Assembly: GCA_019722365.1 (NCBI GenBank)
Contig: JADFUC010001500.1
Coordinates: 168,072 to 232,071 of the forward strand
DNA length: 64,000 nucleotides
From: Lithospermum erythrorhizon
Taxonomy: Eukaryota > Streptophyta > Magnoliopsida > Boraginales > Boraginaceae
Direction of reading: 5' to 3'
Below are positions 34,907-47,010 of the stretch, piece after piece. The notes below the pieces were generated by a model. It was given only the letters and a program-made list of their open reading frames with translations, searched no databases and was not told the DNA's origin. The first letter of the stretch is position 1; every line of letters begins with the position of its first letter. A program made the position numbers and the translations under genes.

Positions 34907-35304
34907 CTCCTTTCGTCCCAAAAAGATATATTCATTTAATTTGTTACAAATATTTAAAAAAATTCAAATTATCTTTACAATCTATGTTTTCACTCCATAT
35001 TTTTGAACTAAATGGGAACTAATTAAGGGATTTCTAAAAATGGAAAATGTTTCTATCAATTAGGATGAAGCGGGAATACATTTTATCTTTAATAGTTGAA
35101 TCTGGATCGTGAAATATTTTATTTTTATTTTATAATATTTTTTATAAAAAAATATATCAATAAAAAAATTATTTCAAAATTTCTTTCTATTGATATATTT
35201 TTCAACAAATATTATACAACACAAATAAAAATATTTATGGTCAAAGTTCAACTATTAAAAAATCAAACAATCAAAATGTAATAATCTTTTAGAAACATAG
35301 GTAG
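34907..35304. mobile_element. Stowaway-type MITE
   Basis: The left end CTCCTTTCGTCCCAAAAAGAT and the reverse-complemented right end CTACCTATGTTTCTAAAAGAT form inverted repeats with the CTCC-TCCGTCCCA form of Tc1/mariner-derived Stowaway elements. TA lies directly outside both ends (34905-34906, 35305-35306). The ~398-bp interior is AT-rich and non-coding. Confidence 0.7.
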
Positions 35305-35372
35305 TATTTTACCATACTTTGTCATAAACTCTCTTAGATTTTATTGAGATTGCGATACTAGACTCCTAATCA

Positions 35373-35525
35373 TAACATTTAGATTTCAATTAAATTTAAA
35401 AGGTAACATAACATGATCTTTATCTTTCTATAACATGAAGTTTCGTGTAAACGGTAACAGATGATCTGGACTTATAATAATAATGTAACACGGAGTAACA
35501 TTTAGATTTCAATTAAATTTAAAAG
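35373..35525. repeat. Exact 30-bp direct repeat, 123 bp apart
   Basis: TAACATTTAGATTTCAATTA followed by AATTTAAAAG occurs at 35373-35402 and again at 35496-35525. The unit lies between two Stowaway-type MITEs. Confidence 0.75.
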
Positions 35526-35617
35526 TTTTGACTTATCGATTAAAATTAACCAACATTAACTATAAATTTGTCCAAACTCTAATAATATGTGTTCATGATC
35601 TAATAATTTAACACATA

Positions 35618-35860
35618 CTCCCTCAGTTTCATAAATTTAAAAGTTTCTTTAGTATATAAAGTTTTGATATAACTCTAAGTTATAGGTAGTAGTAATATTT
35701 TATCAGTCTTAAATAATATATTTATTTGCATGTTATACGAAATATTATACGCTTAAACAAATTCACTAAATATTTGTAACAAATATAAAAATATACGAGT
35801 GTAATATTTTAAAATCAACTATCAAAATTTTAATTAGATAAATTTTTGGAATGGAAAGAG
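35618..35860. mobile_element. Second Stowaway-type MITE
   Basis: The left end CTCCCTCAGTTTCATAAATTTA pairs with the reverse-complemented right end CTCTTTCCATTCCAAAAATTTA. TA flanks both ends. The ~243-bp size and end sequence are typical for Stowaway. Confidence 0.65.
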
Positions 35861-35864
35861 TAAA

Positions 35865-37420
35865 CATTATAGCTTGGTGGATATTTCGAATTTGATTAGT
35901 ATGTAATTCTATATTTCCTTCGATTATATTGAAAAAGGAGAAATCTCGATCCTGATTAGCGGAGGTGACTTGGATTGACGTAATTAAGCCTTAACCAACC
36001 AATCATATAGTTTATTGTCTACATATCACCTGCTTTGTGAGGACATAAAGGGAGATAAATAAAGTTTTCCTTTAAGTTTAGTAGTGAAAATATGATATTA
36101 TTATGATATTTTCCTCTTCAAAATTCGTATAATTAGGTTTGAATTCTCGTTCTTCAAGTTTTAATGTAGTAGTCCAATTTGATTTTTCAATTATTCAAAT
36201 GATAAAATTCATAACTTTAGCTGACGTACAAAATTTTTTATACAAATCAAAAGTGTCATGTTTATATTAAATTAAGTTGAATATACTATATTTTGTTTTC
36301 ACAAAAAATTAAAAAACATATTTACAAATATTTGAGTTTAAAATTAAAAAGTCAATTTATCCAAATTTAAAATTTGACAATAGTTTATGAATAAAAGGAA
36401 TATTCAGTAATAGTTGTAAAAGATGAAATGCATGAAGATACGTCATGGGATCAACATCCATAATTTATCGCCACTGCTTTAGTCCATACGTGTATTGCAA
36501 TTTCTTTAATTTTTTGGTGTACTTTCCAAATAATACATTATTGAAGACATTTCGCATAACCATGCATCAGATCTATTAGAAAATATTGGTTACACGTATT
36601 TTCACTGAATATGTCTCTATCTATTATCCTACTTACCAATGTCACCAAAACATAAATATATTTTTGAATCGTATAATATGTAAGTAATTTATACATCAAT
36701 AATATAACATTGCTCAATTCGATAACATTCATAAAGATAGTTCGACCAGCTATTGAATAAATGTCTTCTAACTAGTACAATATTAACATATGAAAACTAA
36801 AGCTATTTGCTTCAGGCACTCGCATCAGCTCCCAAAGAAGTCATCAATAAAATCACTATCGAGAGCGATTCTCACACAAAGAATACGTCATTTTGAAGAC
36901 TGAATCGGAACCGGATTGCTTAACCCAACACTCCCTTGGCTTCAAGATTAAGATTATCTCGAGTTTCCAACATCAATCTAAGTGTGTAGTTGCAACAACT
37001 TAACTAGTCATATTAACGAATGTTAAAATTGATATACCCGAAATCTAGTTCACTGTATAAATGTTAACAGTCAAAATTAGGGTTTTGAAATGTTTTGTTT
37101 GCTGGATTAGGTTCGATTTTGGTGGTAGTTTGCTGTTACTCAAACCAAAAAGTAAGTTTGTATATATTATATAATAGTACGTAGAATAATTTATATTTTT
37201 AATCATTAATGAACCATTAATGAACAAAAACTTAATGAACCGTAACTTTCCACTTTGATTTGACTAGATTAAACATTAAGCTCAAGTTTAGTTTGTTACA
37301 AAGTTAGATTTATCGAACTCTCTATAGGGTCTTACATGACCAAAACGGCTCTCTGCTTATGTCTCAGACCGATCGATCCTAATAAACCATCGTCTCTATT
37401 CACCATTAATAACTCTAATT
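35865..37420. other. Intergenic, AT-rich
   Basis: I see no gene or delimitable element. A GC-richer patch at 36815-36960 shows no recognisable protein similarity in any frame. Confidence 0.35.
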
Positions 37421-37422
37421 AT

Positions 37423-38780
37423 CTAATTTAGAAATTTTGGAATATAGTTATTGTGCATTGTCCCTACAAACTTGTCCATCTCTAAACCATGATGGTTCAC
37501 TCTATTCCCGCCACCGGCCTCGTAAAATGTAGATCTCTTCATTCCTTGCTACTTCCACCCCCACTTTCTTGCTCTCCAGAACAATGGACAACAAATCCAT
37601 TGCTACTGGCAACATTATTAGTGGTTTCCCAAAAGAAAGTCCCTCAATCACATAACTCCAACCACAATGAGTCGAAAATCCTCCAATTGAGTCATGACTC
37701 TACCTCTTTACGTGCAGTGACGAAATTAAGATTTTTTTAATTCAAGAATGAGGAATAAAATGATATCAAATAAATAATAAAAACTATACAAATGTAGTAG
37801 CACATATGAAACAACTTTTGAAGAACTAAACAGTAAAATTATATTTTTCAAAAAATCAGGCGGCAAACTTACCTGTGGTGCCCAACTCTTCCAAACTATT
37901 CCTTGATCTTTAGTGTTCTCCTCAGAGCCATCCGGCAGCTCAATCGACTCTGACTCACCGGATCCCGGTGGTTTCCTCAAGATCCAACAAAAGGGCAATC
38001 CTGATTTCTTCAACTCAAGAGCTAACTCATTTAGTTCCTCTTGACTCAATGCAGCCTCACTACCAAAAGATACATACACCACAGAACCTTTGTTTTGCTT
38101 ATCAAGAAAGTCTTTGATAAGTACCCAATTCACATTGTTTAAATCATCTTCATTTTGTTCCACCAAAGGAGGGGGCATGAAGTCTAATGGCACCACTAGT
38201 TTGGGGTGGTGAAGATTTTCTAGCAACTCCAACCAAACAGAATCAAATTCAGGACAATATCTAAGTATCAATAGATCATATCCTTTAACTACCATTCCAA
38301 GTCTATAAGTATCCCTGATTCGTGAAAACTTACCTAACGTGGTCCGAAACCGATTAACTTGATACTTTCTATAAGCAAGATTTGATTGAAAAGGGATCCA
38401 CTTAGGTTGAACAATTAAATGATTAATATCTCGAGTTTGACTTGGAGCTTCAAGCATGGAATCCACTTTTCCAAGGAAGCCAAGAAACCAAGAACTCATC
38501 ACATAAATGAGCACATTTGATGTTTAGCTTTCTTGCAATTGGAGGTAGCCAATAAGGTGCAAAATCATAAATGATCCAATCAGCATTTGATGATTCAAGA
38601 AACAGTTAAGCCGGATCTGGCTCCATTTAACGCAATCCTGAGGGAGTACATCTCATGGTGGGTTTCCAGCATTTTGTGGGAGGTTTTCAACTAGGGGTAG
38701 ACTAAGTGGGATGAATTTGATGAGGGATGCAATGGTTGAAGGTGGTCTTGGTAAACGTCTAAACGATGGATGTTTCTTGA
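37423..38780 (-). pseudogene. UDP-glycosyltransferase (UGT91-like) pseudogene
   Basis: This is the relic of a plant family-1 UDP-sugar glycosyltransferase of the UGT91 (soyasaponin rhamnosyltransferase-like) group, which glycosylates small molecules. From 38780 down, the minus strand reads RRLPRPPSTIASLIKFIPLS and LVENLPQNAGNPP. After a frameshift come [20 protein letters not shown] and, after another frameshift near 38515, a long open stretch (38514-37862) with PKWIPFQSNLAYR, KGSVVYVSFGSEAALS and WAPQ. About 155 bases starting GTAAGT interrupt it. The donor-box end follows in 37700-37505: HDSIGGFSTHCGWS, then VIEGLSFGKPLIMLPVAMD and KKVGVEV. A further shifted tail ends at 37423. The PSPG box is recognisable, but its usual D/N-Q sugar-contact pair after LIMLP is replaced (MDLLS). 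The N-terminal ~50 residues are missing, cut by the LTR that starts at 38781. Confidence 0.9.
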
Positions 38781-39070
38781 TGTTGATGATTAGTTAATAT
38801 TTCATTATGCTTTTGGTGACATTTTTGGATAATTTTATTACCTATACCCTTTGGGTTGTTGATTAAGAATTGACAAATATTATATATTACGCGATTCATA
38901 TTTTTATTATTATTCTAAATATACGCTAATTCTGTGACAAGTGAAACGCTTAAAGTATAGGCCAGCCATTAATTTTCTCTATTGGATAAAAGTCTCGATC
39001 TGAAAAGCGAGTTAGTGCTACCGATTATACAAAAAAGTTCGGCTGTAATGGGCATATCTAGCTTAACCTA
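38781..39070 (+). repeat. 5' LTR of a Ty3/gypsy element (U3 part)
   Basis: Bases 38781-39050 match 44592-44880 in order and orientation. Shared words include GATTAGTTAATATTT, TTGACAAATATTATATATTA, TTTTTATTATTATTCT, ATATACGCTAATT, CATTAATTTTC and AAAAGTCTCGATCTGAAAA. The copy starts with TGTTG, as LTRs do. It is followed by a TATA-type ACTACTATATAAAAAGTC at 39067-39084, so transcription would begin just after. The LTR probably continues further, but its 3' end cannot be fixed because the other copy is truncated. Confidence 0.75.
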
Positions 39071-40460
39071 CTACTATATAAAAAGTCAAGCAGGCAGAAG
39101 AATATTATTATTATTCATTCAATTTTTCCTCTGGGCAGAGTTTCATAGTAGCAAAATGTATGTGTGCAGTGCTTATTATTATTCTCTGCTTTTTCTGACG
39201 ATTCGTCACGCAATCGATAAGATTTCTACTCTTTTTATTCATACTCTGCTAATTTATGTTTTCAAGAATATTATTTATGAATTATTTCCCGCATGAGTAG
39301 TAGCAAATTTATTATTACCTGTGTTTCACGTGAAATATAAACAGATTTTTCTATTCTGATTTTGGAGTTATTATAATTACACTAGTCTTAATCATCAACT
39401 TAATTCTCGATTCATTGTCGCCAGAATCCTACCAATTCTTTTATACTGTAATCCCTGAGGATACAGTGAACCTCGCCAAAAGGAAGCATAATAGATCACT
39501 GATTAGCTTAATTAATGGCTTGTTATACCTAGCCGCAACACGCCGATGAGCTCGATAGATTTCTCATACTAAAGGCCAATTAATTTCACTAGTGACATAG
39601 GAGATTAATTTAAACCGAGAACACTCGTGAACCTGCTGAATTTAACGGTATACCTAACTAACGAATTGGACCCCAGGCTGGAGCAAATCTATTATTTGAT
39701 GAGAATACTACCGTTAGTGAAGTCGATACCTCGGTAATCATTTTATTCAAGTTTATCCTTTAATCGCACTCCAGTTTCAAGTTTAACTTAGTTTATTACA
39801 ATCACTCCTACTACTTAGTTTCATTTCTACAACTGATGTATAATTAATTTAAGTAAACAAGTTCTGACCCTTTACTTGAGACTGCATCAGTTACACGACT
39901 GTGTTTCATGTAGAATATAATTTTGTTCCATCACTTTTTGAGCCAAGCAATGGGAACTAGAATTATTTAAATTTTTAGTAGTTGTTTTAGTTTCTTTTAA
40001 GTTGTTTTATATTTATTTTGTGGTTGTTTGGATTCTTTGTTTCCTTGAAGAAAGATATTACAAAGTGATGTTGGGGTCGACGCCTATCGGTCCTCGATTT
40101 CTGTTACCTTTGAATCCATTTATATCGGCTAAAACTTGGAAGTGAATAGTGTCAAAGCTATAATTCTACAATAATGGCGATTCAACCATAGAAGACAAAT
40201 GAAAGACCGGTCACTACCAGAGCGGCCATGGGTCCGGCTCTCAGATCGTTTCCGATGATTTTAACTAAAATTTTGAGTCAAAGCTTTCTACTCCATAACT
40301 TGCCAACTTTTCGTTAGCTGGATCAGAACTGGGGCTAATTCCACCAATATCTTTTTGAATGAGCCTGGGATAAAGCGTAGGCATTCTCCCCAATAATGGA
40401 GGTCATTAATGTCTCCGCCGAATTGAAGCACGATTCCATGATATAATTTGAAAAGATGCA
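39070..40460. other. Gypsy element R/U5 and leader region
   Basis: No coding is seen. TGTGTTTCACGTGAAATATA (39322) and TGTGTTTCATGTAGAATATA (39901) repeat. A TGGCGATTCAACCAT word at 40174 is a weak primer-binding-site candidate just before the gag relic. Confidence 0.35.
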
Positions 40461-40469
40461 ACTTCATAG

Positions 40470-41700
40470 GTGGTTTTTTTGTCTATACCTCCTCGCCTAT
40501 TCATACATGGAGGGAGATGCACAGAAGTTTTGTGGCAAAGTTCTATACATACGCGAAAGAGTGCATCACTGAAAAAAAAAGTGATTTCGAATTTCAATCA
40601 AGATGATTTACGAAGTCTTTCCAATGAGGCACGGGATCGCTTTCGCATATCAAGGATTCAATGTCCCCATCATACGTTACCACATGAACTACAACACTCA
40701 TATTTCTATGATGGTTCGACCCTCGCATTAATCAAACGACGGTTGACAACGCACTTGAGGCGCACTCTGGCAAGACAAATGGGAAGAGATTCAAGAAATT
40801 TTTTGAATCATTACGTAATAATCTATCAGGCGGTGTTGGGCAGAAACACTAGAGAGCATGGAATAAATTCCAATTCCAAATATCACGTGATGTACAATGG
40901 GCATCCATGCAAGTAGGCAAATTGAGCAGCTTTATTCATGAAGCCAGACGATCATCTATGCAGAAATGGGCCAAGATGTATTCTTCTCACGAGGGTTATT
41001 CTAAGATGTCAATGCCACGAATCTGGTACAACTCTCAAGAACGAGGAATGATCCCTATTCAAACACCTACAATCCAGATGGAGGAATCATCCAAATTTCT
41101 CAAAGCGGAAGAGTAAATGGCGGCAACCCTATGTAAGTGTTGAATATCCATGCCAACAATGCACCTCAAGTGGGTCAGAGGTCAAATGATCAACTTACAA
41201 ATGCTTAAGAATCGTAATATACCTAACACCAAATAAGATCAATCGAAGAAATCAGACGGGTCAATCGTCGGTGCTCACCGTAGTTTAACTGAAGATTTCA
41301 AGTCAACCTAACAGCAAAAATCTACTGCGTCATTTATGGTTGAAGAACTGAGGAGGTCAGTTCAGGGAATCTTCAAGTCAACCCCGAACAAGCAACGCTA
41401 TCACGACCATGGTGAGGGAAAACCCCTAGATAATCGGAGCTCATGGAGACAAGAAAGTTGAGAAAGATGAGAAAGAGACAAGCAGAATCGTATTTGGTTG
41501 TTAATTAGAGGAGGGTAAGATCAGGAGGTGGTGAAGCTTCATATGTTCCTAGGTACCATTCCCCAAAAGGCCCTCCGTAGTAAACGGATAAGTCTTTTCC
41601 TCGAACTCTATGATACGTTGCCTAAAGTTCATGTTAATTTACCTCTTTAAACGCTCTAAAAAATATCCCTTCTTATGCCAATGCCCACAAAAGAACCACC
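40470..41700 (+). pseudogene. Ty3/gypsy gag relic (Athila/Tat-like)
   Basis: A 148-codon frame at 40470-40916 contains FNQDDLRSLSNEARDRFRIS, then CPHHTLPHELQHSYFYDGST. This corresponds to the conserved Athila/Tat capsid stretch of the form ESLYEAWERFK.LLRRCPHHGLP..LQ..TFYDGL. Further codon-like pieces run to about 41110. Near 41640 an HVNLPLLDAL.NIPSYA-like block appears, corresponding to the linker before the protease in Athila elements (..IPLLDAI..VPSYAKFLKDL). The frame breaks repeatedly, so it is inactive. Confidence 0.75.
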
Positions 41701-41869
41701 GGGTAAGATGCATAAATACGAGCCTAACGAAAGAATTAGCGCCGAGACGGTAAACGCAAGAATTAGGACAGAGTTGGACTTCCAAGTTAAAGCGACCTGT
41801 GTATTTCATTATAGATATGAATTTATTTTAAAAGTGTAAAAAGCTACGCTTAGATTTAGGTTCTAGTAT

Positions 41870-42215
41870 CAATCTTATGCCTTACTCAGATACCAAAATT
41901 GGGATTAGGAGAATTTTCTTAAACCAACATATTCTTGCATAGCTACTTTGATAATTCAATTTAAGTATCCTAAAAGGTGTATTAGAGAACGCCCTAATCC
42001 AAATTGATAAACTTATTGTCCCCAAGTGATTTTTGCTTGTGTTTTGAGATTTAAAAGGTGTGTTAGTAAGTACGAGACTCCAATTTTAATGGGAGACTTT
42101 TATGACATCAACTAATACTATTATCGACGTATCGTGAATGGTGCCATTTCCGTACTTAAAATGCCATGGGACGAACACCACACACATTTCGTGTTTAATA
42201 GCTTGTTTATATACC
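41870..42215 (+). pseudogene. Ty3/gypsy aspartic protease relic
   Basis: Translation across frameshifts gives PKLGLGE, then SIKYPKR, then ETPILMGDFYDINTIIDV. These follow the Athila-type protease order (LGLGE.KPT...L.LADRSIKYP.G...V.VPLILGRPFLATARAIIDV). The catalytic DTG/DSG part is not recognisable. It lies downstream of the gag relic in the same orientation. Confidence 0.6.
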
Positions 42216-44591
42216 ATGTTAATGTGATTGTGGCTTTAGTTGACGAGTCGAGCATGATACTTTTGAAGCCGCCGTCAAGCCAGGATAAAATGCATCAAGC
42301 TCATACCTACTCCGTTAGTCATGGCTTAACTCCCACAAAAGATAAGAAGCAAAGAAATTTGAGCTAATGAAGTTGTCAAGAATTTGATATCATGTTTAAA
42401 AGAAACAAGCTTTACTACCATCGCCTTTAACGAGCAACATTCAAGGAGTTCGGCTGTCGTAATCTGCTAGTCTTAGCAGTTTTAAACGCCAAGCTAACGC
42501 TCACTAAATTCCTTATACCCATGAGGAACGAAGTCATTTAGTGCTCGTAAGTTGGTAGGAAGCTTTCGTGTACCTTGATTTGAGGTAAACTGCCTTGTTT
42601 CGACGCACAACACGCTGAAAGGGGCAACCCATCGTAGTATTATGTAATTTCATTTCATTATTGTTTTGCCAGTTCAGAATCAGGTTTCCAAATTTAGTTC
42701 CCCGAGGTCGATTTTGGGGCTCTTTTAATTAAAAATAAAATAAAATCTAAAAATCTATCCCAAAAATAAGAACAAAAAGCAACCCTAAACCGGTCTAATT
42801 CTTTCTTTCTCCCACCCCCTCTCTTTCTCCCTTTTTCTTTCTCCTTTCCCCTACTCGGCCGCCTGCCTCCTCCCAAGGCATTCCTTCCGGCCTCTTTCCC
42901 TGTCAGCCACTGCTCCGCCCACTGCCGTGAACTCCTGCCTTTCCTCCTCATCCTGGCCAAGAGAATCATGGCGGCTGTCGCTCCGGCCGTCCCCCTTTCA
43001 TATCCCCAAATTTATGAAGTTAATTAGGTTTATTTTCCATTATTTATTATTATTATTATTATTTCGGTTTTTGCATATTATTATTATTATTATTATTATT
43101 ATTTTTCAAGATTATTTATCGGGGACAAGTGTTCGTGTTAATTTATTTTGCTTTATTTTCGCTTGCCTGTGGTTGTTATGTTCACTTTGTTTACTTATTG
43201 TGTTGTTTCTATTATTATCATGTTTAGTTGTAATTTTATTGGTTGCGGCTGTTGTGGTCAGCATCGGGGACAAGGTCAAATTCTATGCTGGGGGATGGAC
43301 TCGACATTTGTGTATTCTCCGAGTCTGCAGCCAATTGAGAGTGAAAAAGTTGTCTTTTGACCGCTATCCTTCTGCTGACGGTGTAGTTTTACGATTTTGG
43401 TGGACATTAGTAGATTGGGATAAGGTTATAGGCTTTGATTTGGCAGAGTTTCAGCTCGTCGCATGATCGAATTAGCGTTGTTGGGGAGGATTTCGCTTAC
43501 GTGATACTGACGACCTATATACAATCGCTGAAGCAGTGCCTTCAGCTTATTTAAATTTTCTTTGACGCGTGATGCTCTGTACTCGATACCTTCTAACTTG
43601 TTTTAGAACCCTTATTTGATTTGAATGCGTGTATGCATAGGAACGCTGAGGCGATTTAGGAAATTACCCCACTTTTTCCCCATAAAGCCAACCTTATAAG
43701 TATCCCCAAGTAGTTTTCTCCGGCTGAGCCTTTACGTTGACCTCTTTGTTGTTTAAACTCATTGGAATGCTTCCAAAGCCTTGATTTATGAATTATCCAA
43801 CTTTGAACCTACTTCGAGGATCATGGATATCTTTTAGATTCACCCATGTGCATTATCGAATATCAAGTGTTCTTTGTCGTGTACGGAAAGAAAGTTGCCG
43901 TTGGGAGTTTATCAATGAGAAATGTCATGAGACCTAATGTAGAAAAGTAAAAAAAAAAAAAAAGCATCAGCTTAAAAGAAAAAGAAAAAAAATTTGAAAA
44001 AGAAACAAAATGCTTGTTTTTATTGTTGTTTCAGCTCGTAGGTTCAAAAGAGTTGGAAAAAGTGTCAGATGTCGGGTACGAGGAATAAGTAAGCTGGGAA
44101 ATGTGAGGGCTTCTATTAGAGTGGACGTGGGAAATTATGGGTTCTCGCACTGTGAATTTATTTAGATTTCATAATTTCTCATGTTTAGTCCGTGAGTCAA
44201 ATGTTTCCTACCTTTTAACACCTAAGCCCCTGCTGGCAACCTAGCACCTCCTCGACTTATGCGTTACATGTACGATGGATTGAATTGCCAGCGATAACTG
44301 CCTATGGTGAATGTGTCTTGTAACGAGATCGGTGGTAAACACCAGCCTATAAATACAATTGTCGAAATAAAAGTAGCAAATGGTAGATATCCACATCCTG
44401 CGGAATGTTTGAATCAATTTTGATTAGAAGATTGCTAAGTAGTCAAGCTTGACAAGACGAAAGCTTTAATTTAAAGTCTTCGATCCGGAAACTGAACTTG
44501 TCTCTAATATGTGTTATGCATTTAATCATAACTCGGGGATATACTTGCAAACAAAAATGTGTCAATGTTTTACTCGAGACGAATGCAGTCG
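42216..44591. other. Gypsy element 3' non-coding region; no reverse transcriptase
   Basis: I find no RT, RNase H or integrase motif in any frame. A pyrimidine-rich leader-like stretch lies at 42800-42960 and (TTA)n runs at 43040-43105. The motif GGGGACAAGGTCAAATTC..GCTGGGGGATGG at 43265-43300 resembles the post-pol signature of plant gypsy elements. A long A-rich run lies at 43948-44010. The 179-codon frame across 42927-43466 is low-complexity and not a gene. About 4 kb of pol appears deleted or never present. Confidence 0.55.
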
Positions 44592-44885
44592 TGTTGGGAG
44601 TTTGATTAGTTAATATTTGTCATAGTTTTTAGTATGATTTTGGTACTTTATTACTCATAATTCGATTGTTTTGGTTGTTTAATTGACAAATATTATATAT
44701 TATGTGATTTCGATATTTTTATTATTATTCTGGGAATATACGCTAATTTAGACAGCAGTTAAAGTTATAAGCCATACGAGTCATTAATTTTCCGAAGCGG
44801 TTGACAAAAAGTCTCGATCTGAAAAATGAAAGAAAAGGCTACCTCGATTATACAAAAGCCTGCTGTGAGAATAAAAGACCGGAGT
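44592..44885 (+). repeat. 3' LTR of the Ty3/gypsy element, truncated
   Basis: This matches 38781-39050 (see that entry), including ATTGACAAATATTATATATT and GTCTCGATCTGAAAA. Similarity stops at about 44885, before the TATA box present in the 5' copy, so the 3' LTR has lost its R/U5 part. Confidence 0.7.
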
Positions 44886-46185
44886 TAACTTTAAATATCG
44901 ACTCAATTAAGTAAAAAATCAATTAATTTTCAATGTATTAAGTAAAATCAATTAATTTTCAATGTATTAAGTAAAAATATTGACCCACTAAGTAAAATCA
45001 ATTAGCCTTTCAAAGAAAAGGTGGCTGGTTGTTTTGATTGTTAACTTAAAATCAATTAATTTTTAGTTGTCGTTTTAGCGTAATAAATAATATTTTTATA
45101 TTTTCAATGTACTTTTTCATTACTTTTTATCTTTAAGTTAACAATCAACTAATGGTATTGTTTGAATTGATTTTTATTATACATTTTCAATTTAATTTCG
45201 ACTATTTTCTTTTTCTTAATCTATCTCAAAATTAAGAAACGATAAATTTAAAAAAACGAGGAGTAATATGAAGTAACTTTCAAAATCTAAATTAATCTTA
45301 TTTAAAATCGAATATTTAGGATTCATAATTTTAATATGTAACTGTTTGGTATGTGATATTCAATTATATTCCTTTCTAATTTAAATTCAAAGTATATGGT
45401 TCAATATTTGTTAAAAAATGAGAGTAACTGCCACTAAATATGTTCTCCTTTTTTTAAGAAATTTATTTTTCGAGAGTCATCAATCTTTAACCTTGTAAAT
45501 GTGTGACCAACCAACTTCACCCACTAATTCCGGTACTGTTTTATTTGTAATAAAGTTACAGTTAGAAAACATATACATAATGTAGCTAAATGATTATGTG
45601 GAACACTTATAATATGACTCGTATGAGCATTGAATGGCATAATTAGTAGTAGAGGATCCATTAAAGATTTTCAATGGCATTATGGCACATAACTCTGCCA
45701 ATGTAGAGTAAGAAAATGACATAAAGATAGTTTCTTACATTCTTGATGTATGTGTATATTATATATGTTTGGGTGAAAGTGATTGCCAATATATTTTCCC
45801 CACTATTGTTGGATTGACTGCTAATATAATCAATAATGTCATTATTCTTTGATATGTGATGTGGAACCCATTTATTACTGCTGACGTAAACAAATAGACT
45901 TTTTATTTTATAGATAAAACGAAAAAATAGTACGGAGTAAATCATTTTATATGTTGAATACTGACTTTTAAATCTTTAAGTGCCACGAAATCTTGATTTA
46001 AGGTACATATAGGTGAGTGATAGGAGGCATTATTTTGATTCAAGTAGAATCTTGAAGTCTATTAAGTGTACATTAAACGGGAAGAACGACATTTATTCCC
46101 TCAGTTAAAAAGCATCGAAACCTTGAAATTGATGAAAATTTTAAGATTCCGTTTAAAGGTATGAAAATGGATAGATTGGTCCACC
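44886..46185. other. Intergenic with a short direct repeat
   Basis: AAGTAAAATCAATTAATTTTC and ATGTATT recur in direct copies between about 44917 and 44975. The rest is AT-rich without a recognisable gene. A minus frame at 45661-45945 has no domain. Confidence 0.4.
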
Positions 46186-47010
46186 TCAGGTGCCTTAGCC
46201 TCCCTAGAGCCTTACCGTGACACCTGGACGGCCTACCTGCTCTTAACGATCAACCAGTCGGCCCGGCACAGTCCGACGGGCCTGCCCCCTTAACCAACCG
46301 GCCCGCCCAGGTTACTGGGCCCCTATTCGTCCGGGAAATTCCACTTTTAAATGCGCCTCTTTAACGCGCATCATGAATACCTCAAACTGTTCAATGCTTG
46401 TCCCTAAATTAATAATGATTTCACCATTTCTCTGTTGAGGAATTTGGTACTAAAATCCGGCACTAATGCCAAAACCAACGCTAGTTTTGCAACGTTCATA
46501 ATGTAATAATGGCTACTTGTATGAATAAACGTGGCACTGCCCTCATCAAACTACATTCAATGCTTATTCCCAACCCGGCCATATATCGGTTATTTTTAAA
46601 TGCAAACGCGCATCGTTTAAAATTAAACTTTTTACCATGTTTAGTACCAACTAAGAATATAACGTGTTTTTCAGATACTAAACGTGGTACCGCTTTAATT
46701 TTAAACGGTACCACGCTATCGGGCTCAGAAAGTCAAAAAACACCATGTAGCGCTCTAAGCAAAGTGGACAATACCTCTTCCTTCATTTCTCACAATTCAC
46801 AATCATTTGTAAGCAAACCTAAAGCAATAACAAGCAATCTCAAAATCTTATATATTGAAGAATTATATATAGAAGTCAAAGGGATTCTATCTCAAGGCGC
46901 TGGGCTTCGTTTCTATTCCAATCTACGCCTACAATCCTACGTTGCTCCATCTCCTGTCGGTATTATCTTACCAACTTTTATAAATTGTGATATTTTGTTC
47001 TTCTAAATTA

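Noticed and set aside
42927..43466. 179-codon plus-strand frame
   Set aside because: Translation is leucine/isoleucine low complexity from (TTA)n and pyrimidine runs, and it overlaps the post-pol signature of the gypsy element.
46509..47006. 165-codon plus-strand frame before the hAT transposase
   Set aside because: It covers the GGTACC repeat zone, shows no domain, and the transposase-like sequence begins only at 47011 in another context.
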